64,000 bases of DNA from Alcaligenes sp. SDU_A2. GTDB lineage: Bacteria > Pseudomonadota > Gammaproteobacteria > Burkholderiales > Burkholderiaceae_B. Of the stretch, positions 34,608 to 42,797 are shown piece after piece. Each line of letters starts with the position of its first letter. Position 1 is the stretch's first letter. Both the position numbers and the translations under genes were made by a program. The notes below the pieces were generated by a model. It ran no database searches. It saw only the letters and a list, made by a program, of their open reading frames with translations, and was not told the DNA's origin. Location: the NCBI RefSeq assembly GCF_038237375.1, contig NZ_CP151273.1:806001-870000 (forward strand), read 5' to 3'.

Positions 34608-35768
34608 ATGGGGGCTGCCATGCTGGATCAAGACGATTACGACTGGATGCGGCAGGCCTTGGCGCTGGCCGAGCAGTCGCTTTATATTACTGCGCCCAAT
34701 CCGCGCATTGCCTGCCTGATCGTGCGCGAGGGACGTTTGCTGGCCAGCGGCGTGACCCAGCAGGCGGGCGGACCACACGCCGAAGTCATGGCGTTGCGCC
34801 AGGCCCGCGAGAACGGCGTGGATGTGGCGGGTGCTACTTTTTATGTCACCTTGGAACCGTGCAGTCATCATGGCCGCACGCCGCCTTGCGCCCAGGCGCT
34901 GGTAGAGGCGGCACCGGCTCGTGTGGTCGTGGCTATGCATGACCCCAACCCGCTGGTGGCCGGGCGTGGCTTGGCCTTGTTGCGCCAAGCGGGCATTACG
35001 GTCGATGGCCCGCTGTGCGTGGAGCAGGCGTTGCAAGTCAATGCCGGATTTTTTGCCCGCATGACCCGCGCCAGACCGTGGCTGTGGCTCAAGATGGCCG
35101 CGTCACTGGATGGCCGCAGTGCCTTGCCCGATGGCCGTTCGCAATGGATCACCGGCCCTCAGGCCCGCGACGACGGTCATCATTGGCGTGCGCGCAGTTG
35201 CGTGGTGCTGACCGGAATAGGCACGGTGCAGGCCGACAATCCGCGTCTGAATGTGCGCGCCGTCGATACCCCGCGTCCACCCATCAAGGCGGTGCTGGAT
35301 ACGCAGCTCAGGCTGGACCCGGCGGCGGCTTTGCTGGATGGCACGCCGTGCTGGGTGTTCAGCCACCGGCGCGATCCACAGCGCGAAGCGCAGTTGGCCG
35401 ATCGCAATGCCCAGGTCATACCCATGCCTTTACGGGACGGGCATGTGGATGTGCGCGCCGTATTGGATTGGATGGCCGGGCAGCAGATCAACGAAGTGCA
35501 TGCCGAAGCGGGAGCCCGCTTGTCCGGTGCATTGCTGGACGCCGCCGTGGTGGATCAACTGCTGATGTATGTGGCACCCAAGATTCTAGGGCATGGGCGT
35601 GGCGTGGCTGATATTGCCGCGCTGTCCGGCTTGGATGCCGTGCAACCATTTGAATTTACCGATCTGCGTTTGCTGGGACAGGACGCGCGTCTGTTGGCGC
35701 GGCAGCGCGAACATTGGGCCGCGCTGCTGCACGCGGTGGGCGGGGCAGATCAGCGCAACGAATACTGA
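34608..35768 (+). CDS. ribD: Bifunctional riboflavin biosynthesis deaminase/reductase RibD
   Basis: 386 residues. N-terminal deaminase: GGPHAEVMALRQA and LEPCSHHGRTPPCAQAL hold zinc ligands. C-terminal reductase from about 150: PWLWLKMAASLDGRSALPDG, GIGTVQADNPRLNVR and EAGARLSGALLDAAVVD. Catalyses two steps from diaminohydroxyribosylamino-pyrimidinone. Start at 34608, three bases after nrdR; an ATG at 34620 preceded by a G-rich stretch is an equal candidate. Confidence 0.95.
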   Translation: MGAAMLDQDDYDWMRQALALAEQSLYITAPNPRIACLIVREGRLLASGVTQQAGGPHAEVMALRQARENGVDVAGATFYVTLEPCSHHGRTPPCAQALVEAAPARVVVAMHDPNPLVAGRGLALLRQAGITVDGPLCVEQALQVNAGFFARMTRARPWLWLKMAASLDGRSALPDGRSQWITGPQARDDGHHWRARSCVVLTGIGTVQADNPRLNVRAVDTPRPPIKAVLDTQLRLDPAAALLDGTPCWVFSHRRDPQREAQLADRNAQVIPMPLRDGHVDVRAVLDWMAGQQINEVHAEAGARLSGALLDAAVVDQLLMYVAPKILGHGRGVADIAALSGLDAVQPFEFTDLRLLGQDARLLARQREHWAALLHAVGGADQRNEY

Positions 35769-35890
35769 TTCCCTTTGGTCTGTGCCGGTCTCGTGATGGC
35801 TGGCTTTTCTCGGGCAAGGCGGGATGGATGGGACGCCCCAGGCGTTCATGCATATCAGCGGCGACGCTATTTTTTTGCAAGAGGCTTATT

Positions 35891-36514
35891 GTGTTTACAG
35901 GTATCGTGGCCGCCGTAGGCCGAATCACCGAAGTTACCCCTTTGCTGCAAGGGCAGGACGATGCAGGCGTGCGCCTGCACATCCACGCTGGTGGCCTGCC
36001 TTTGAATGAAGCACGCCTGGGCGATTCCATCGCCATTCAGGGAGCGTGCATGACGGCGGTCGAACTGCACGACGACGCTTTTGTGGTGGACGTGTCCCGG
36101 GAAAGTCTGAATCGCACCGTTGGGCTGGACCAGCCTGGCGAAGTCAATCTGGAGCACGCCCTGCGCCTGGGTGATTCCTTGGACGGCCATATTGTGTCCG
36201 GCCATGTGGACGGCGTGGGAACAGTCAGCTATTTCGAACCCGTGGGCGAGTCGTGGGATCTACGCATACAGGTGCCGGCGGATATGGCGCGTTACTTTGC
36301 CTATAAAGGGTCGGTGACTGTTAATGGTGTCAGCCTGACCGTCAACCAGGTGGACGATAATGCCCAGGGTTGCGAGATCCGTATCAACCTGATCCCGCAT
36401 ACCGTGCAGGTCACCACCCTGAAAAACTTGCGAGCGGGCAGTTCGGTCAACTTGGAAGTAGATACCATTGCCCGTTACGTCGAGCGCATGTTTAGTCTGC
36501 AGCAATCGGCGTAA
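35891..36514 (+). CDS. ribE: Riboflavin synthase alpha subunit
   Basis: Dismutates two 6,7-dimethyl-8-ribityllumazines to riboflavin. 207 residues with two similar lumazine-binding halves, the first starting VFTGIVAAVGRITEV, the second GDSLDGHIVSGHVDGVGTVS then YKGSVTVNGVSLTVNQV. The GTG at 35891 yields the family's usual FTGIV start. The rest of the rib operon (ribBA, ribH) does not follow; a tRNA-Ser and an island come next. No FMN riboswitch was recognised upstream. Confidence 0.95.
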   Translation: MFTGIVAAVGRITEVTPLLQGQDDAGVRLHIHAGGLPLNEARLGDSIAIQGACMTAVELHDDAFVVDVSRESLNRTVGLDQPGEVNLEHALRLGDSLDGHIVSGHVDGVGTVSYFEPVGESWDLRIQVPADMARYFAYKGSVTVNGVSLTVNQVDDNAQGCEIRINLIPHTVQVTTLKNLRAGSSVNLEVDTIARYVERMFSLQQSA

Positions 36515-36612
36515 TGCTGCATGTTCTAGCGGGTTTTATGCTTTAAAGCGACGGTTTTTGGGTCGGTTAGCCTTGCTGGCATACAGATATCGTTCGATAG
36601 GCTAGACGATGC

Positions 36613-36642
36613 TTGCAAAACAGGTCTGAATACTGCTACTAT
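36613..36642 (+). promoter_or_regulatory. Possible promoter of tRNA-Ser
   Basis: TTGCAA, 18-base spacer, TACTAT; about 48 bases upstream of the tRNA 5' end. Confidence 0.35.
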
Positions 36643-36689
36643 TATGGACTTGGCATTAGCTGCTTTAAATGCGGCGCGCCAAAAAATTA

Positions 36690-36780
36690 GGACAGGTGGC
36701 CGAGTGGTTGAAGGCGCACGCCTGGAAAGCGTGTATACGTGAATAGCGTATCGGGGGTTCGAATCCCCCTCTGTCCGCCA
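36690..36780 (+). tRNA. tRNA-Ser (anticodon GGA)
   Basis: 91 bases including encoded CCA. Acceptor GGACAGG / TCTGTCC, anticodon stem CACGC / GCGTG around loop CTGGAAA, a long variable arm (TATACGTGAATAGCGTA) as in class II tRNAs, and T-loop GGGGGTTCGAATCCCCC. Discriminator G as for serine tRNAs. Reads UCC and UCU. Its 3' side borders an AT-richer accessory island. Confidence 0.97.
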
Positions 36781-36798
36781 AGAATTCTGAACGATATT

Positions 36799-36833
36799 TA
36801 AAAACCGCAGCGATATTCGCTGCGGTTTTTTTA
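36799..36833 (+). terminator. Rho-independent terminator after tRNA-Ser
   Basis: CCGCAGCGA / TTCGCTGCGG stem-loop with A5 before and T7 after, 20-odd bases past the tRNA. Confidence 0.88.
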
Positions 36834-37181
36834 TTGCCTTAAATTTTGGGTAGGCTTGGCCCTACCCCGCAAATTGGGGCCTTCATCAGGCCCGGTGAAT
36901 GGCACCATTGCACCCGGGCTGCCCCTATACGTGGGGCACTAGGCATCAGGCCCGACTGATGACTGCATGTCATCTGCCTTGGGGGAAGATCGGCAGGTGC
37001 GAGTTTTCAAGCTTTCTGAATCCCTAAGCACAGTGTGAAACCATCGTCGTTGCGTGGAAGCCCTTGGTGATCCCGTTGGACTTCGTGGGGTCGATACACA
37101 CGATACTCTGGTGTTGGCAATGTGCCCTTGCAGCTTGATTTCACTGGTTATTGCGTTGGCGCTTAGGCGTTCTGCTTATGA
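36834..37181. other. Intergenic stretch with a repeated hairpin unit
   Basis: About 350 bp without a gene. Two copies of the pattern CCCC-N7-GGGGC followed by CATCAGGCCCG occur at 36865-36894 and 36922-36954, plus a smaller GTAGG / CCTAC hairpin at 36850-36865. The remainder (36970-37180) shows no structure or frame I can name; it may be eroded island sequence. Confidence 0.5.
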
Positions 37182-38099
37182 TCATCCTTGATTCAACAAG
37201 AGGATGTTGTCGCACAGTGTGCGGCTAAGTTTCTTTGCGGAAGGGGATAGGCTTTTTCCATTTAACGTCACTAATCCCCATGTTCCGAATCTATCGCCTG
37301 TCATTTTTATATTAAGTTTTTTTAGTCTTTCTTTCTTGTAGATTTCTGACTCGACATGATTAGAGCAAAGCATAATTATGTCCGTATCGGGGAGCAGGTT
37401 TTTAAGCAATAGTATGTCATTGCATTTTATGCTTATTTTAAAATCTTTATCGTTAATTTTTAACGATTTTTTTATTTCTGCAAGAACGACATCGGGTATG
37501 GAGACAGAGGCGATAGGGTAGTGCAACAAGGCCTCGGCGGGTATGGTCTGGTCTTTGTGTTGTTGATACAAGGTATGGTTTTGTAGGCAGTAAAAACCAA
37601 TTTTTGGGCTATTCAGAAGTTCGATTTTTATATTTCTGTGGTCTGTGATTTGCCTAATGTCCGCTATAAAAAACTCTATTTTTTCTGCTTCCAGTAAGTT
37701 CAGTAGGTGCGACCAGTCATTAATTGTAATGTCGAAGGTAATGTTTGGGTGGTCCAGGTGGTAGTTGCGCAATGTCGGGGGAATAACTGTTGCCGCCAAG
37801 AATGGCCCGATCCCAAAACTAATTTCTCCCTCCTCACCCGAAAATATATTTTTTACTTCTTGCTGAAAATTGTCTGACTCGGCCAGGAGCAGGCGCGCGC
37901 TTTCAATGATTTGTTGGCCGGCATATGTCACGCTGACTTTGGCGTTGTCTCGATCAAAAAGACGAATGCCTATGCTTTTTTCAAAGCTGGCGACACTGCG
38001 GCTCAGTGCTGACTGGGTAAGAAATACACGTTCACTGGCTCGATGAAAGTTGAGCGTATCGGCAACGGCAACAATATGTTTGAGTTGTTTCAAGTTCAT
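37182..38099 (-). CDS. LysR family transcriptional regulator (island)
   Basis: 305 residues. N-terminal helix-turn-helix MNLKQLKHIVAVADTLNFHR, ASERVFLTQSALSRSVASFE, then a substrate-binding domain. Base composition is clearly AT-richer than the core genes, with many Ile, Lys and Asn residues, pointing to transfer. Divergent from the cupin/oxidoreductase/aldehyde dehydrogenase genes it likely activates. Start chosen at MNLKQLK; the nine residues upstream do not fit the family. Confidence 0.92.
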   Translation of the reverse strand: MNLKQLKHIVAVADTLNFHRASERVFLTQSALSRSVASFEKSIGIRLFDRDNAKVSVTYAGQQIIESARLLLAESDNFQQEVKNIFSGEEGEISFGIGPFLAATVIPPTLRNYHLDHPNITFDITINDWSHLLNLLEAEKIEFFIADIRQITDHRNIKIELLNSPKIGFYCLQNHTLYQQHKDQTIPAEALLHYPIASVSIPDVVLAEIKKSLKINDKDFKISIKCNDILLLKNLLPDTDIIMLCSNHVESEIYKKERLKKLNIKMTGDRFGTWGLVTLNGKSLSPSAKKLSRTLCDNILLLNQG

Positions 38100-38225
38100 T
38101 GGTCGTCTCCGTGTGATGAGTGCCATGCATCAATTTAGGCTTGATAATGCATTGTACATGCCAGAAACGGCTATGGATAATGCGTAAGTGTCTGATTTGA
38201 TTTTTGAAAATAAGGTGATATGACA

Positions 38226-38594
38226 ATGACACAAAGACACTTAGCAACTATGCGGCAAGACGCAATTACGCAGCAGGCACCGGGCTCGGTAGTGCAGGCG
38301 GGCAACCAAGGCGCTGCGGGTCCGACACACAGAGTATGGCCGGCTTATGGTGAAGAAACAGGGCGCAGAGCAGGCGTTTGGGACAGCACGCATGGCAGTT
38401 GGGACGTGCATATCGCCGGCTACGACGAGTTCTGTGTGATTCAAGAAGGCGAAGTGGTGATTACTGATTTGCAGGGTACCCAGCACCGCTTGATCGCCGG
38501 CGATAGCTTGGTGATGGAAGATGGCTTTCAGGGCACCTGGCACGTTCCGCATTACGCACGCAAGTACTACTTCATCACGCCATCGGTTAAGTGA
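38226..38594 (+). CDS. Cupin domain protein (DUF861/EutQ-like)
   Basis: 122 residues. GVWDSTHGSWDVHIAGYDEF, CVIQEGEVVITDLQGTQHRL and AGDSLVMEDGFQGTWHVPHY form the single cupin barrel of the DUF861 group, often found beside amine or amino acid oxidases. AAGGTG is correctly spaced for the ATG at 38226 rather than the one at 38220. Stop overlaps or abuts the following oxidoreductase. Confidence 0.85.
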   Translation: MTQRHLATMRQDAITQQAPGSVVQAGNQGAAGPTHRVWPAYGEETGRRAGVWDSTHGSWDVHIAGYDEFCVIQEGEVVITDLQGTQHRLIAGDSLVMEDGFQGTWHVPHYARKYYFITPSVK

Positions 38595-38596
38595 CT

Positions 38597-39892
38597 ATGC
38601 AGCGGAATCAACAGTATCTTCCGCCCGAACTGGATAGTCTGTGGCTGCACACAGCGCCTGAGCTGCGGCTCAAGCCGATCTGGCCCATCGAGGCAGAGCG
38701 CAGCGATGTGGTGATTATTGGTGCGGGCATTACTGGTTTGCGCGCGGCGCTGGAGCTGGCCAGTCAAGGGCTGGAAGTCCTTGTGCTCGAGGCCGGGGAT
38801 GTGGGGTGGGGAGCGTCGGGCCGCAGCGGCGGACAAGTCAATCCGATTATGCGGCTCGGTTCTAAAGCACTGGAACAAGGTCTGGGCAAGCCGGCGGCAA
38901 CGCGCTTGATAAAAGCCACGATACAGTCGGCCAATGAAGTCTTTAGCGTGATCAAACAACACGATATTGACTGTGACGCCGTCCAGAAAGGGTGGTTACA
39001 GGTTGCGCATTGTGCTTCTGCCGCCAAGGCCTTAACGGAATTGGCCCATGACTGGCAGGCTTATGGTGCCTCTGTGCGGTGTTTAAGCGCGGCGGAAACT
39101 CAGCATTTGTCCGGCTCCGCTTACTACCATGCCGCCTTGTTGCATGAAGAAGCTGGGCATATACAGCCATTGTCGTATGCCAGGGGCTTGGCGCGCGCAG
39201 CGATGGCGCACGGTGCACGAATTTATACCCACAACGCCGTAACGGCCGTGAAAAAACAGGGACCACAGGCTTGGACGGTCCAGCTTGGCGATACCCGCAT
39301 TCAGGCCAAAACCGTTTTGTTATGTACCAATGGGTATACCTCGGGTGTCTCGCCAAAGTCTGATAAAAGCTATTTGCCTTTTACTCCTATACAGCTGGCG
39401 ACAGAGCCGTTGAGCACAGAGTTGTATCACGCGATTTTGCCACAAGAACATACCATCGCCGATTCGCGCAGACTGATCTTTTATGGTCGTAAAACGGCGG
39501 ATAAGCGTTTGGTATTTGGTGGTTTAGGGAAAAATATCCGTAGCGATCGAGATTACGAAAGAATAAAACGCGAAGCGGTACATATTTTTCCATTGCTAAA
39601 AAATGTGAAGTGGGAATATCAGTGGGGCGGAAATATCGCCATGACTGAAGATAGTCTGCCGCATATACACGAACTGGATCGTGGATTCCTGGCGGCATTG
39701 GGATGTAATGGCCGTGGGGTGGCAATGGGGACGGTTTTGGGACGGGTCTTGGCAGAAAAGGTTCTGCAAGGAGGAGATGAGTTAGATGTACCCGTGACCG
39801 CAGTAAAAACTATCAAATGGCATGGTTTTAAAAAAATGATGGCACCACATGTGTTACCTGTATTGGGGTGCTTGGATAAGATGGATAAATAA
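38597..39892 (+). CDS. FAD-dependent amine/amino acid oxidoreductase (DAO family, PuuB-like)
   Basis: 431 residues. DVVIIGAGITGLRAALELAS binds FAD; VLEAGDVGWGASGRSGGQVN is the marker of gamma-glutamylputrescine oxidase (PuuB/OrdL) type enzymes; C-terminal GCNGRGVAMGTVLGRVLAEKVL closes the FAD site. Oxidises a primary amine or amino group to an aldehyde, fitting the aldehyde dehydrogenase next to it. Start ATG at 38597; a GTG two codons earlier overlaps the cupin stop. Confidence 0.9.
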   Translation: MQRNQQYLPPELDSLWLHTAPELRLKPIWPIEAERSDVVIIGAGITGLRAALELASQGLEVLVLEAGDVGWGASGRSGGQVNPIMRLGSKALEQGLGKPAATRLIKATIQSANEVFSVIKQHDIDCDAVQKGWLQVAHCASAAKALTELAHDWQAYGASVRCLSAAETQHLSGSAYYHAALLHEEAGHIQPLSYARGLARAAMAHGARIYTHNAVTAVKKQGPQAWTVQLGDTRIQAKTVLLCTNGYTSGVSPKSDKSYLPFTPIQLATEPLSTELYHAILPQEHTIADSRRLIFYGRKTADKRLVFGGLGKNIRSDRDYERIKREAVHIFPLLKNVKWEYQWGGNIAMTEDSLPHIHELDRGFLAALGCNGRGVAMGTVLGRVLAEKVLQGGDELDVPVTAVKTIKWHGFKKMMAPHVLPVLGCLDKMDK

Positions 39893-39913
39893 TAGATATT
39901 TAAAGGTGAGGGT

Positions 39914-41359
39914 ATGGAACAGGTTTGCTCATATATTAATGGAAAACTTCATTGCAATAATGGTGAGGATTTGATAGAGGTATTTAACCCATCGTCGGGG
40001 GAAAAGCTTGTTGAGTTTATGGATGCAAGCGATGACGATGTGGACTATGCCGTTAGTTCGGCACTTGTGGCAAGTAAGAGTTGGGCGGCGACTCCCGCCA
40101 TTGAAAGAGCAACGTACTTGACAGAAATTGCAAGAGAGATACGAAAAAGAAAAGAAGATATAGCAAAAATTATTACCAAAGAGCAAGGGAAGGTTTATGG
40201 CTTGTCGTTGGTGGAGGTGGAATTTACCGCCAACTATATGGACTATATGGCGGAGTGGGCCAGAAGAATTGAAGGGGAAGTGATAGAAAGTGACAAGCGG
40301 GGCGAAAGTATTTTTTTACTGAGAAAGCCTATTGGGGTTGCGGCTGGTATCGTGGCCTGGAATTTTCCATTCTTCTTGTTGGCAAGAAAAATGGCTCCGG
40401 CATTAGTTGCCGGAAATACCATTGTATTGAAATCGAGCGAAGAAACACCGCTGAATGCAATGGCATTTGTACAGGCTGTAGAGGCCGCCAAGCTGCCAGA
40501 TGGCGTGTTTAATCTAGTTAGCGGAAAAGGTAATACCGCTGGTGCGCGTTTGTCAGAAAATCCAAATGTTGGAATTATTAGCTTTACCGGCAGTGTAGAA
40601 ACTGGCAAGGCCATTATGAAGGCGGCAAGTCAGAATTTAACCAAGGTGAACCTGGAGCTGGGTGGCAAGGCACCGGCCATCGTTTTGAAAGATGCCAATC
40701 TGGATCTTGCTGCTAAAGCAATTTTTGATTCCAGGGTTATCAATAGCGGGCAGGTATGTAATTGCGCAGAGCGGGTGTATGTAGAGCGACCGGTTGCTGA
40801 GGAGTTTTTGGAGAAGCTAAAGAATTTAATGGCCAATGTAAAAATTGGTGACCCAAGTGGTGACGAACAGGTCGAAATGGGGCCGTTAATTAACAAACAG
40901 GCCGTTGTAAAAGCCAGTGCAATGCTGCAACGCGCATTGGGCGAAGGTGCGACTCTGTATTATGGTGGTGAAACCTTAGAGCAGATAGGTCCGTGCTTTT
41001 TTCAACCCACTATTTTGACGGATTGCCATGAAAATATGGAGATCATGCAGAATGAAATTTTTGCACCAATTCTGCCTGTTCAAATTGTCGATAGTTTGAA
41101 AGAAGCGGTGGATCTGGCGAATAGTGGCCGCTATGGTTTGACTTCGTCGATTTATACTGAAAACTTTGCTAGTGCGATGCAGGCATGCAAAGAGTTGGAG
41201 TTTGGTGAAACGTATGTGAATCGAGAGAACTTCGAAGCCATGCAAGGCTTTCATGCCGGAAGAAAGCAATCAGGCATTGGAGGGGCGGATGGAAAGCATG
41301 GTTTGTATGAGTACATGGACACACATGTGATTTACCTTAATCATGGTGAATTGAAATAA
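39914..41359 (+). CDS. Aldehyde dehydrogenase (AldA-like)
   Basis: 481 residues, close to E. coli lactaldehyde dehydrogenase AldA. Seen: GIVAWNFPFFLLARKMAPAL, FTGSVETGKAIMKAA, LELGGKAPAIVL (general-base Glu), NSGQVCNCAERVYVE (catalytic Cys) and a C-terminal FHAGRKQSGIGGADGKHGLY. NAD-dependent oxidation of the aldehyde made by the upstream oxidoreductase is the simplest reading. AT-rich codon use like the rest of the island. AAGGTGAG ribosome site. Confidence 0.93.
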   Translation: MEQVCSYINGKLHCNNGEDLIEVFNPSSGEKLVEFMDASDDDVDYAVSSALVASKSWAATPAIERATYLTEIAREIRKRKEDIAKIITKEQGKVYGLSLVEVEFTANYMDYMAEWARRIEGEVIESDKRGESIFLLRKPIGVAAGIVAWNFPFFLLARKMAPALVAGNTIVLKSSEETPLNAMAFVQAVEAAKLPDGVFNLVSGKGNTAGARLSENPNVGIISFTGSVETGKAIMKAASQNLTKVNLELGGKAPAIVLKDANLDLAAKAIFDSRVINSGQVCNCAERVYVERPVAEEFLEKLKNLMANVKIGDPSGDEQVEMGPLINKQAVVKASAMLQRALGEGATLYYGGETLEQIGPCFFQPTILTDCHENMEIMQNEIFAPILPVQIVDSLKEAVDLANSGRYGLTSSIYTENFASAMQACKELEFGETYVNRENFEAMQGFHAGRKQSGIGGADGKHGLYEYMDTHVIYLNHGELK

Positions 41360-41393
41360 AAAAATATAATTAATTTAAAATTTGGAGACAATC

Positions 41394-42407
41394 ATGTTAA
41401 AGAAAATAAATATTAATTATTTTTTCAGTATTTTGCTTCTGGTGGCATTGCAGTCCATAATGAATGTTGCTGTGGCTGCCAAGGAGTTCAATGTGGCTGT
41501 TTCGGGGACGAAAGGAGGAGGTCAGTATGTGCTGGCTAAAGAATTTTCGGAACAGCTCAGTAAGTTGACAGATGGTCAATATACCGCATTTCTATATTTG
41601 AATAGCCAACTGGGAGACGAGCAAAGCACTATCAATGATGCCGCTATGGGTTTGTTGGATATGTCTGTAGTGGCAACGAATAATATTTCACCTTTTTCAC
41701 CGATTGTCGGCGTGTTGAGCTTGCCGTATTTAATAAAAACAGAAGAAGAGGCGCTGAAGCTGGTACAGAGTGATTTTATTAAAAATGAAATTGTGGAAAG
41801 GGTGGCGAAGGAAGCGGGAGTAAGGATTATTGGATGGGATTTTACCGGGTTTAGGTCAATAACAAATTCAAAAAGGCCTATTAAAAATTTGGCTGACTTG
41901 CAGGGCCTGGTTATGCGTGTTCCAAAATCTAAGGTCTTGATTGAAACGTGGAATTCTTGGGGCATCAATCCTTCGCCGCTGGCGTGGAGTGAGGTATATA
42001 CTGCCTTGCAGCAAAAAGTGGTTGATGGGCAGGCATTGCCTATCCATGATATTTACAATGAAAAATTGTATGAATATCAAAAATATTTATCAAAGGCGCA
42101 TTACAATTATCTTATTCAGCCTCTGGTCATTTCGGAATCGATATACCAAGACCAGCCTGCTGATATTCAGAAAAAAATTGTAGAGGCGGGAACTTTGGCA
42201 AGCCTCAAGAATTTTGAATGGGGTAAGGAAAATAAAAAAATAGCAGAGGATATGCTGGCATCCAAAGGGGTGGAGATAATATCGGATATGGATGAAAGCG
42301 AGATGGAGCGAAGGTCTGTTGGTGGAGTATGGCCAAAATACTACGACGAGTATGGTAAGGATGTGGTGGAGAATATTCTTACTGTATTGGGTCGTAATCC
42401 GACCTAA
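41394..42407 (+). CDS. TRAP transporter DctP-type substrate-binding protein (island)
   Basis: 337 residues. Sec signal (KINYF-type start, hydrophobic core, cleavage near NVAVAAKEF), then the DctP fold: YLNSQLGDEQSTINDAAMG, SPIVGVLSLPYLIKTEEEA, LADLQGLVMRVPKSKVL. Expected to deliver the substrate of the oxidoreductase/dehydrogenase pair. As with the other TRAP binding protein in the window, no DctQ/DctM genes follow. GGAGA site fixes the start. Low GC. Confidence 0.9.
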   Translation: MLKKININYFFSILLLVALQSIMNVAVAAKEFNVAVSGTKGGGQYVLAKEFSEQLSKLTDGQYTAFLYLNSQLGDEQSTINDAAMGLLDMSVVATNNISPFSPIVGVLSLPYLIKTEEEALKLVQSDFIKNEIVERVAKEAGVRIIGWDFTGFRSITNSKRPIKNLADLQGLVMRVPKSKVLIETWNSWGINPSPLAWSEVYTALQQKVVDGQALPIHDIYNEKLYEYQKYLSKAHYNYLIQPLVISESIYQDQPADIQKKIVEAGTLASLKNFEWGKENKKIAEDMLASKGVEIISDMDESEMERRSVGGVWPKYYDEYGKDVVENILTVLGRNPT

Positions 42408-42442
42408 TGGCTAGGTGTTAGGATCGAAACGGTCTGGTTGAT

Positions 42443-42476
42443 GGTGGGCTATCTATGCTGGTAGCTCACCATTTTA
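42443..42476 (+). terminator. Probable terminator of the island operon
   Basis: GGTGGGCTA / TAGCTCACC stem (one G-T mismatch) and ATTTTA tail after the TRAP binding-protein gene. Confidence 0.5.
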
Positions 42477-42797
42477 GTGATTGTGGATTTAAGCGGTCAG
42501 TGACGCTCCCTATTGCAGTTTGATGGCCGTAGGTGTGGTCGGTGCTCGCGGTGAAGCGTTTCTGCGCGCAACGGCCAGGATGCATACATAGTTCATTCAT
42601 GTGGCCGAACGCGCAGAAATGAAGTTGGCCGTTTGGGTATTGAACCCGGTGCCGCGCATCTGTGTGATGACGTTTTACGTATGGCAATCTGAATCGGTCA
42701 CGCGTAGCGTGTCGTTTCGCATACGGGAAGGGGCAATGAAGGGTGCCTTGTGCGGGTTTCTTCAGGCATAGTGCTGGCGCATCGTCGCGTAGTGTTT
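42477..42797. other. Intergenic stretch with a long hairpin
   Basis: About 320 bp without a convincing gene. Inverted repeat TTTCTGCGCG (42559-42568) / CGCGCAGAAA (42610-42619) with inner GGCCA / TGGCC. GC content returns here to core level, so the island's right edge is probably near 42.42 kb. Confidence 0.5.

Noticed and set aside
35769-35890. FMN riboswitch between ribD and ribE
   Set aside because: The spacer has none of the conserved RFN element sequences that I would expect; also none ahead of nrdR-ribD.
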